Below, in pieces: positions 5,486 to 11,613 of a DNA stretch of 11,613 bases. The stretch's first letter is position 1. Every line of letters begins with the position of its first letter. The notes beneath the pieces are model-generated. The model had not been told where the DNA came from. It did not search any database and saw only the letters and a list, made by a program, of their open reading frames with translations. A program made the translations under genes and the position numbers. The stretch is taken from assembly GCA_021820805.1 (NCBI GenBank), contig JAKADF010000054.1, positions 1 through 11,613 on the forward strand, in the 5' to 3' direction. Source of the stretch: Bacillota bacterium. GTDB taxonomy: Bacteria > Bacillota > Bacilli > Alicyclobacillales > Alicyclobacillaceae.

Positions 5486-6910
5486 TTGGATACATGTTGG
5501 GAGATTGTCACGTATCCTGAACACATTAATGAAGGAGTGGCCCTATCACCGCACCAAAGTTACCTATATCACTTAGCCCCTATCTATAACGGACCGTACA
5601 CGGAGAGTCTAACCAGCTACATAAGCCGACTTTCCGAAGCACATGGATTAAGCATGGCAGACTTTTTGAAAGAAGTTCTCAGTTTAGCGTTACAAAAACC
5701 GTACCTTCACGCAACCGTGAAACATGGCGGAACGAGATTTTTTGCCTATTCGGGCGCTTTAAATGGCTTAGGCCGTGGTGCAGGGCAACTCGCGGAGGAA
5801 CTGCACCATCTGACCAAAGTTGACAATCTTCAACGCTTGACCTTTCTACCCTTTCAAGAGCTTCTGTCAGATAGAGGGTTGATTCGGCGGTTTCGTTCAT
5901 GGTGTCCGCAATGTTATCAAAAGTGGATAGAAAACGATATGCCCGTCTACGATCCACTCCTTTGGTCTGTCCAAAATATTGAATACTGCCCTGTTCATCG
6001 TACCCAATTAGTACAAACCTGTCCAAAGTGTGGGCGTCATCTATTTCATTTGGAACGGTACAGTCGGCCTGGATACTGCACATGTGGAAACTGGCTAGGA
6101 AACTCTGGGACCATTGTGGACCAAGTCGGTAAAATATCTAACGATTTGAACAATCCAAACAACACAATCGAATTACTTCACATAAAGAACATCGGGACAG
6201 CAATAGAACTCGCTCAAGAGGAGTTATCATCGCACATTTCTGTACAGCAGATTATGAGCCACTTACTGACTTTAACCCATGGAAATATGGCTTCGTTGGC
6301 CCGCAGAGCGGAACTTCCGAAATCTACGTTGTTCGGCTGGACCCAGAATCGACGGATACCCCTTAATACACTAATTTATTTGACTGAAAGGCTCAACCTT
6401 GAATTAAAAGACATTTTACTCTTCACTCCACTTCACACAATCCCTGCTTCCGAAACCTCCCATTCACCTAAAACTGTTTTATCAAGACATCGACAACATG
6501 CACCATCCCCGCTTCAAAAGGCAGAGCAATTATTAGAAGTCGAATTGCGTGCGGAACCGCCAAACTCACTACAAAATATTGCGAAAAGAATTGGACTAGA
6601 TCGTAAACTCTTACGCACAAAATTTCCAATATTGAGCGAACAAATTCGGGACAGGTACCGTGAATTTATCCATAAACAAAAAGAGACACGAATCTTTGAG
6701 GTGAGTTACGAAATACGAGCTTGTATCCATCAACTTTCCAAGCAAGGAATCTATCCAAGTCGACGGCAAGTAGAGCGTGTCTTGGGTCGGCCGGCAATAC
6801 TGCATGAATCTCGTCTACAAAAAATATGGAAAGAAGAAATTATGAAATTGTATTTAGTTGACAAAATTCAGATCCAGAAAAATTGCTTTTCCAGCGAACC
6901 AGAATTTTAG
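5486..6910 (+). CDS. tniQ: TniQ/TnsD-like target-selection protein
   Basis: TniQ proteins choose the target site of Tn7-like transposons and recruit TnsC. This one is 474 residues, close to the length of E. coli TnsD and much longer than the minimal TniQ of type V-K elements. The N-terminal TniQ motif YTESLTSYISRLSEAHGLS is at residues 38-56. Two zinc-finger pairs follow: C140-PQ-C143 with C168-PV-H171, and C179-PK-C182 with C198-T-C200. Then come a Cro-like HTH (about 267-312) and a C-terminal part with further helical DNA-binding repeats (SLQNIAKRIGL at 361; YPSRRQVERVLGRPAI at 423), resembling TnsD. The TTG start has GAGGTG at 5473-5478. The last 15 codons are encoded by repeat C, so the native C-terminus may be altered. 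A sequence-specific attachment-site reader is likely. Confidence 0.92.
   Translation: MDTCWEIVTYPEHINEGVALSPHQSYLYHLAPIYNGPYTESLTSYISRLSEAHGLSMADFLKEVLSLALQKPYLHATVKHGGTRFFAYSGALNGLGRGAGQLAEELHHLTKVDNLQRLTFLPFQELLSDRGLIRRFRSWCPQCYQKWIENDMPVYDPLLWSVQNIEYCPVHRTQLVQTCPKCGRHLFHLERYSRPGYCTCGNWLGNSGTIVDQVGKISNDLNNPNNTIELLHIKNIGTAIELAQEELSSHISVQQIMSHLLTLTHGNMASLARRAELPKSTLFGWTQNRRIPLNTLIYLTERLNLELKDILLFTPLHTIPASETSHSPKTVLSRHRQHAPSPLQKAEQLLEVELRAEPPNSLQNIAKRIGLDRKLLRTKFPILSEQIRDRYREFIHKQKETRIFEVSYEIRACIHQLSKQGIYPSRRQVERVLGRPAILHESRLQKIWKEEIMKLYLVDKIQIQKNCFSSEPEF
6858..6887 (+). repeat. Repeat copy C (within the 3' end of tniQ)
   Basis: TTGACAAAA, 9 bp, then AGAAAAATTGCT. Both blocks are identical to copy A (9 and 12 bp), with a spacer one base shorter. 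It encodes residues VDKIQIQKNCF near the end of TniQ. A weaker relative, TTGAC...AGAAAAAT, lies at 7110-7131 just before tnsAB. Confidence 0.65.
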
Positions 6911-6968
6911 CTGTTACACTCGATTTATAGTCATTAAACCCCCAATACATCATGACGAGGTGATACGT

Positions 6969-7052
6969 ATGTTTAAAGAAAATGAATTCAGAGACGGTTG
7001 CTAGGCGAACGGACTCAATAAAAATGCACGAAAAGTTGTCTCAATGAATTGA
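6969..7052 (+). pseudogene. Remnant of a second tnsAB 5' end
   Basis: The sequence reads MFKENEFRDGC, a TAG (7002-7004), ANGLNKNARKVVS, then TGA (7050-7052). It aligns without gaps to the start of the intact TnsAB (MLDEHEFSKWC, LTMGLNERAQQVVS), with E, EF, C, GLN, A and VVS shared. It keeps a proper GAGGTGAT ribosome binding site (6957-6964) at the same 4-nt spacing as in tnsAB. Similarity stops after VVS. This is the stump of a paralogous or duplicated tnsAB gene. Because its site and ATG are intact, it could still be translated as an 11-residue peptide. Confidence 0.75.
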
Positions 7053-7151
7053 GAACATGCTCGGTCTCTATTGTCATTTCTATTCAAGTATTGAGATTAA
7101 ACCAAAACATTGACTTTTCACTTAGAAAAATCATTCACGTAGGTGATAACC

Positions 7152-9818
7152 ATGCTGGACGAACATGAATTTTCCAAATGGTGTCTCACGATGGGACTCA
7201 ATGAAAGGGCACAACAAGTTGTTTCAAGGATTCGAGAGTCCGTGCCATCCCGTAGAGTCCAAGGAGGTCCGTATAACTCACATGGACGTTACCCGAGCCA
7301 TAAAATGGGATTTACAATCCAGTGGGAGAGTAGTAGTACCGAAAGGCCGGCAGTATGGCTTTACGAGCATAATGACGATGTGCTGGAATTCTATGATCAA
7401 CCCCCAAAAATTAAGCTGACTTACACAAGCAAAAATGGAAAAAAGAGAGGTATTCTTCATACTCCAGATTTCTTCGTGCTCAGAAAAAATACTGTTGGTT
7501 GGGAGGAATGGAAAACCGAAGAAGATCTAATTCAGCTGTCTGAAAAAGAGCCATCTCGCTACACGAGAATCGATGGACACTGGGTTTGCCCGCCTGGTGA
7601 GGAATATGCATCACAATATGGTCTCCATTACTACTTACGATCTGGTGCAGAAATAGATCCGACTTATGCGAGAAATATCCATTTTTTATCCGATTATATT
7701 AAAAATCCAATTCCGATCGACAACAATAAAATTGAAGAGTTGAAAAAGCTCTTGTATCAGAAACCTGGAATTAGTCTGACCAATTTACTTCAATCGTCCA
7801 TCAATATTGACTCCGACACTGTCTATATGGCGATTGCTTCCGACAAAATCTACGTCGACTTATCCTCAGAACCTTTCGGAGAGCAAGAATTTGTTAAAGT
7901 CTATCCGAGCAAGGAGATCGCTGATGCTTACAACATCTCGAATGGAAATCCAGGGGCCTTACAGGACGACCACCGAATCGCTCTTGAAGTTGGACAGAAA
8001 TTTTTATGGGATGGATCGACATGGGAGATTGTTAATGTCGGGATTACGCAAATTTCCTTCAAGAACGACCATCAAGATATCCAGACACTGACTAAAATTG
8101 GCTTCGAATCGATCGTGAAACAAGGCGTTATTCAAGGAATTCAGGTAGACAATTCGAACTCGACCATATCGGAAATTGCACTTGAAGCGCGGGAAGAAGA
8201 TTTGAAAATTGCACTTGAGCGTTACAAAGTGATTAGGCCTTATCTCGACGGTAGGATGAAAACAAGCTTGGCAACAAGAAACGTTCGTCGTTGGATCACA
8301 CACTATAAACACTCATTAGAGTCAACAGGGTATGGGCTAGACGGCCTATTACCTAAGAATCGCCATAAAGGCAACCGAGTTCCAAGACTGCCCGAGTCGA
8401 CGACAACAAAAATGGTCGAGTTCATTCGAGAAAAGTACGAAACGTACGATCAACCCACAATTCGTGAATCATTTGTCTTATTCTTAGATGAATGCGCCAA
8501 AGAAGGTTTGTTATGTCCAAGTTATCCGACTTATGTAAGGTATGTACACAACCGTTCCAAATACACCCAAGAGCGAAACAGAAGGGGTCACAAAGCGGCA
8601 AACAAATATAAAGTACTCTATTGGCAACTCGAGTTTAAAACACCTAGACATGGAGACCGCCCATTTGGGATTGTCCATATCGATCATACGGAACTTGATA
8701 TAGAGGTACGACTTGGTGATAGCGGCAAAACTGCTAGACCCTGGTTAACATTAATGATTGACGCTTTCTCCAGAAGAATTCTCGCATTCGATATTGATTT
8801 TGAAAAACCGAGTGCCCGAAGCATCATGAGGGTTGTCCGTGCATGCGTGGAACGATTTCAACGGATGCCAGACACAATCGTGGCGGATGGGGGCAAAGAA
8901 TTTGAGGGTATCTATTTTGAAACGCTTGCGGCCCGAATGGGTACTGAAATCCGTTCAAGGCGGGGTAAACCGCAAAATGGGTCTGTGATTGAACGAATTT
9001 TTGGAACGACCAACACTACCCTACTGTACAGTCTGATTGCAAATACACAAGGGACCAAAAACGTTCGCCAGCTCACACCAAAAACAAATCCCCAAAATAG
9101 AGCAGTATGGAATTTGCAAGCCCTTGACGGGCTATTTCATCAGTGGTTTTACGAAACCTACGAAAAGCTGGACCATCCCGCACTTGGAATGAGTCCACGA
9201 GACATGTTCTCAACCGGATTGAGCCAGACGGGCAACCGCCCACAAACAATTGTGCCCTATGACAAAGAATTCCAGATCCTTACGTGTCTACCCACGAAAC
9301 GCCAAGGGAAGTCAAAAGTCCAAATCGGACGTGGCGTCAAAATCGATTACCTTTACTATTGGGCAGAAGATTTCCGGGATGGGCGCATCGAGGGAACCAC
9401 CGTTCCAACAAGAGTTGATCCAGACAATGTCGGTATTGCCTATGCATATGTCTCGGGCCGTTGGGTCGAATTGCACTCCGAACAGTACTTGGTATTACGT
9501 GGGCGTTCCAGGATACAAGTACAAATTGCGACAAAAATTCTCAGAGAGCGAAACAAGCAAACCTATAAAGTACATCAGACTATCAATGCATATGAAATTG
9601 CTCAACTACTAAAGGATGCACACGATAAAGAACTGCAAATGCAGATCGAAATTGATGAAGCACGAAAAGCGAAGAAGGACCAAACCAAGCAAGAACTGGT
9701 AATGGAAGAAGCCATATCAGTCCCACCGAGATTGAAAAGAACACACCAGCCTTCGAATCTGCCATCTGAGACAAATCGACCGATTCGAGAACTTGGCGAT
9801 CTGGAGGATCTATTATGA
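7152..9818 (+). CDS. tnsAB: TnsA-TnsB fusion transposase
   Basis: TnsA cuts the 5' strand and TnsB the 3' strand at transposon ends; here they are one 888-residue protein. The TnsA-like nuclease part has E72 (before the FYDQP segment), D106 (HTPDF) and E119-W-K121, followed by a winged-helix region resembling the TnsA C-terminal domain (about 190-255). The TnsB part has HTH segments (about 335-500), an rve core with D511 (HIDHTELD), D579 (VADGGKEF) and E614 (NGSVIERIFG), a D-35-E spacing, a Mu-C-like barrel (about 700-785) and a charged coiled-coil tail that in relatives contacts TnsC. GTG 7143 is also in frame, but AGGTGAT at 7141-7147 and the paralogous stump support ATG 7152. Both catalytic centres look intact, so cut-and-paste transposition is expected. 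The stop overlaps tnsC by ATGA. Confidence 0.93.
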   Translation: MLDEHEFSKWCLTMGLNERAQQVVSRIRESVPSRRVQGGPYNSHGRYPSHKMGFTIQWESSSTERPAVWLYEHNDDVLEFYDQPPKIKLTYTSKNGKKRGILHTPDFFVLRKNTVGWEEWKTEEDLIQLSEKEPSRYTRIDGHWVCPPGEEYASQYGLHYYLRSGAEIDPTYARNIHFLSDYIKNPIPIDNNKIEELKKLLYQKPGISLTNLLQSSINIDSDTVYMAIASDKIYVDLSSEPFGEQEFVKVYPSKEIADAYNISNGNPGALQDDHRIALEVGQKFLWDGSTWEIVNVGITQISFKNDHQDIQTLTKIGFESIVKQGVIQGIQVDNSNSTISEIALEAREEDLKIALERYKVIRPYLDGRMKTSLATRNVRRWITHYKHSLESTGYGLDGLLPKNRHKGNRVPRLPESTTTKMVEFIREKYETYDQPTIRESFVLFLDECAKEGLLCPSYPTYVRYVHNRSKYTQERNRRGHKAANKYKVLYWQLEFKTPRHGDRPFGIVHIDHTELDIEVRLGDSGKTARPWLTLMIDAFSRRILAFDIDFEKPSARSIMRVVRACVERFQRMPDTIVADGGKEFEGIYFETLAARMGTEIRSRRGKPQNGSVIERIFGTTNTTLLYSLIANTQGTKNVRQLTPKTNPQNRAVWNLQALDGLFHQWFYETYEKLDHPALGMSPRDMFSTGLSQTGNRPQTIVPYDKEFQILTCLPTKRQGKSKVQIGRGVKIDYLYYWAEDFRDGRIEGTTVPTRVDPDNVGIAYAYVSGRWVELHSEQYLVLRGRSRIQVQIATKILRERNKQTYKVHQTINAYEIAQLLKDAHDKELQMQIEIDEARKAKKDQTKQELVMEEAISVPPRLKRTHQPSNLPSETNRPIRELGDLEDLL

Positions 9819-10948
9819 CGGAACTAACTCGGAAATTCGATGAATCTTTACTGTCCAAGTCAAATCATGAAAGGCTTCTTTCCTTTAAGGACAGCCGAAT
9901 CATACATCCAAAATTGGTTAATGTTTTGAACACACTGATGCCTTGGGCCACAGAGCCACTTGCCACGCAAATTATCTTTGTACCAGGCCCAAGTGGTGTC
10001 GGAAAAACAACGCTCCTTGATATATTTGAACAAAAGTTAGTGAAATATTTCCTGCCAAAGATGGATGAAGACCCTGGAATTATTCCGGTCGTGCGCATTG
10101 AGGCAGATCCACCGCATGCAAACGGCTTGTTTTCATGGTCCAACTTTTACATCAAAATTCTTCAAAAACTGAATGAGCCATTGGCTGGCACTGTGGCGAA
10201 TAGACTTCGAGCGGATGAATTACGGAGAGCCATGCATAAAGCACTGCATTACCGTAAAACAAAAGTACTAATAGTCGATGAAGCACAAAGCATTGGCCTA
10301 GTCTCAGCTGGACGTCGGCTGTCGGATCAAATGGATAATCTTAAAAATCTGTTCAACCTGACGGGTGTTATTATCGTACTCGTCGGAACATATGAGCTAC
10401 TCAAACTTCGCGAATTAAGCGGTCAGATTGGGCGCCGATCGATAAGAGAGGATTTTTCACGATACCATAACAAGTACTTGAACAGTCAAAATGAAGGGCA
10501 GCCAGAATTCAACGATTTAGAGACTTTTCGGGACATTCTATTGGAGTTTCAGCGCAGATTACCTGTACAAAGTATGCCTGATTTAATGTCACACTTTGAT
10601 TATATGTACATCCACTCAATTGGCTGCACCGGGATCCTGAAAGATTGGCTAACGCGCGCTCTTTACCGCTCGCTCAACGAAAACAAGAATACAGTTACTT
10701 TGGGCCATCTAAAACAAACAGCGTTGGATTCATCAATTTGTATCCAATTGCTGAATGAGGCCAAATATGGTGAGGAATCTTTCCTGCGTGAACAGGCATT
10801 CGAAGACGAGCTTTTACATACGTGTTTTCCAAACGGCAAGCCAGATGAACCGGAGAAATCTGCATCAACTATCGATAGTTCTCCGAAATCTAAAAAACGA
10901 ACACCCGGTAAACGCAAACCTAAACGCGACAAAGTTGGTGAGGTTTAA
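9815..10948 (+). CDS. tnsC: TnsC AAA+ transposition regulator
   Basis: TnsC is the ATPase that links the TniQ-marked target to the transposase and enforces target immunity. This 377-residue protein has Walker A GPSGVGKTT (58-66), Walker B VLIVDEAQ (151-158, D155/E156), a sensor VLVGT ending at T192, and an arginine-finger region SGQIGRRS (202-209), all canonical. A Lys/Arg-rich tail (about 355-372) follows the AAA+ domain and could bind DNA or a TniQ protein. The ATG overlaps the tnsAB stop (ATGA) and has GGAGG at 9803-9807 inside tnsAB, so translation is probably coupled. The paralogue at 3101-4102 lacks the catalytic Glu and this tail. The protein appears fully functional. Confidence 0.94.
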   Translation: MTELTRKFDESLLSKSNHERLLSFKDSRIIHPKLVNVLNTLMPWATEPLATQIIFVPGPSGVGKTTLLDIFEQKLVKYFLPKMDEDPGIIPVVRIEADPPHANGLFSWSNFYIKILQKLNEPLAGTVANRLRADELRRAMHKALHYRKTKVLIVDEAQSIGLVSAGRRLSDQMDNLKNLFNLTGVIIVLVGTYELLKLRELSGQIGRRSIREDFSRYHNKYLNSQNEGQPEFNDLETFRDILLEFQRRLPVQSMPDLMSHFDYMYIHSIGCTGILKDWLTRALYRSLNENKNTVTLGHLKQTALDSSICIQLLNEAKYGEESFLREQAFEDELLHTCFPNGKPDEPEKSASTIDSSPKSKKRTPGKRKPKRDKVGEV

Positions 10949-11227
10949 ACGGATACCCTAAGTAACTCAGCCTTGATTTAGGGGTCCTCATGATTTCGAG
11001 CTGGGAGAGGAAAGGTTAATTTTAACGATTTCATCTTAACACGGATTTTAAAAGAAGCCCTCTTCGTGATGCTTACCGATCGGAATCCTGAGTGCCCGAA
11101 AACTTCCCGAATGAACTCTTAAATGCCAAAAAACGAATGCGGTAAAACTTTATATTTTGAAATTCCCTTAGGGTTAACTTGTGACGCAGGCAATTTCCTT
11201 AATAGATTAAGAAAGGGATGACGACTT
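10949..11227. other. tnsC-tniQ2 spacer
   Basis: No gene is seen in this spacer. CCCTAA (10956-10961) and TTAGGG (10978-10983) form a small hairpin just after tnsC, without a U-tail. An 8-bp palindrome CCGATCGG lies near 11078-11085. The 279-bp gap is unusually long for genes of one operon, so the second tniQ may have its own promoter, but none is clear. Confidence 0.4.
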
Positions 11228-11613
11228 TTGGCTATAGAATGGTACAACAAAGAGGAGCACGTTTCTACTCCCCTAAGATCTAGATTCTTTAATTTGCCTT
11301 TGATAGGACAAGGCACTCCCTATGTTGAAAGCCTCGAGAGTTACATTTTGCGCTTGGCCGAAGCCCACGGAATGTCAGTATTGAATTTTATAAAATTTGA
11401 AATTAAACCCTTACTTAGTGATGACATAAAGTCTCAAGCGACTCCTGTTCGTGAAGTTCAAAGGACGCTAGGTGGAATTAACAAGATCACTGAGCGGTAT
11501 ATAAAAATATTAGAACAAGCGACGATGAACGCTGATTTGCAACACTCTAGTCTCTTACCCTGGGCTAATTTAATTACCCCTACAGAAACATTTCGACGGA
11601 CAAGGGCATGGTG
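11228..11613 (+). CDS. tniQ: Second TniQ, 3' truncated by window end
   Basis: An open frame runs off the window, with 128 codons visible. It shows the TniQ N-terminal motif YVESLESYILRLAEAHGMSV, parallel to YTESLTSYISRLSEAHGLSM of the first TniQ. It then has a GINKITERYIKILEQAT segment and, at the edge, SLLPWANLITPTETFRRTRAW, the stretch that normally leads into the first CxxC zinc finger. The start is TTG at 11228-11230, preceded by AAAGGG (11213-11218). Outside the motif the two TniQ proteins differ greatly, so they are not recent duplicates. A separate target-selection specificity is inferred. Its length, and whether cas genes follow, cannot be seen. Confidence 0.88.
   Translation, partial: MAIEWYNKEEHVSTPLRSRFFNLPLIGQGTPYVESLESYILRLAEAHGMSVLNFIKFEIKPLLSDDIKSQATPVREVQRTLGGINKITERYIKILEQATMNADLQHSSLLPWANLITPTETFRRTRAW

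Noticed and set aside
1..11613. CRISPR array, cas genes, tRNA or rRNA genes
   Set aside because: I found no regularly spaced repeats, no Cas-like motifs and no tRNA-like cloverleaf in the sequence.

Overview
This window looks like chromosome or mobile-element DNA from a Bacillota (Firmicutes) bacterium. The reasons are strong GGAGG/GAGGTG-type ribosome binding sites, frequent TTG and GTG starts, AT-rich spacers with sigma-A-like promoters, and the protein families present. The species cannot be named from the sequence alone.

The right half (about 5.3-11.6 kb) is the core of a Tn7-like transposon, all on the + strand: a long TnsD-like TniQ (5486-6910), a TnsA-TnsB fusion transposase with both nuclease centres apparently intact (7152-9818), a TnsC AAA+ ATPase that overlaps it by ATGA (9815-10948), and the start of a second TniQ (11228 to the window end). 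A Cro/CI-type regulator (5053-5289, minus) is divergent from the first tniQ and is the obvious candidate regulator of the operon. The fused TnsAB implies cut-and-paste transposition, and two different TniQ proteins imply two target-selection routes. No cas gene or CRISPR array is visible here.

The middle (about 2.9-5.0 kb) is a graveyard with one striking survivor. That survivor is a full-length open TnsC paralogue (3101-4102) that keeps Walker A but has lost the Walker B glutamate (DE to DS), has altered sensor and arginine-finger regions, and lacks the basic C-terminal tail. It is bounded by two copies of a repeat, TTGACAAAA-N(9-10)-AGRAAAAT; a third copy forms the last codons of the first tniQ. 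Nearby are a fragment of a divergent TnsB catalytic core (about 4672-4780), a possible TnsB C-terminal scrap (4181-4294), and a second TnsAB start with an amber codon (6969-7052) just before intact tnsAB. Several related transposition modules have apparently recombined here.

The left part (1-2.9 kb) is sparse, cargo-like DNA: an orphan MNT-type nucleotidyltransferase, a DUF2442 protein, an unrecognised 99-residue protein under a promoter containing a perfect 20-bp palindrome, and a second Cro/CI-type regulator. The most interesting hypothesis is a Tn7-like element with two target selectors, whose activity is modulated by a hydrolysis-deficient TnsC homologue and by XRE repressors. Neither transposon end could be identified.
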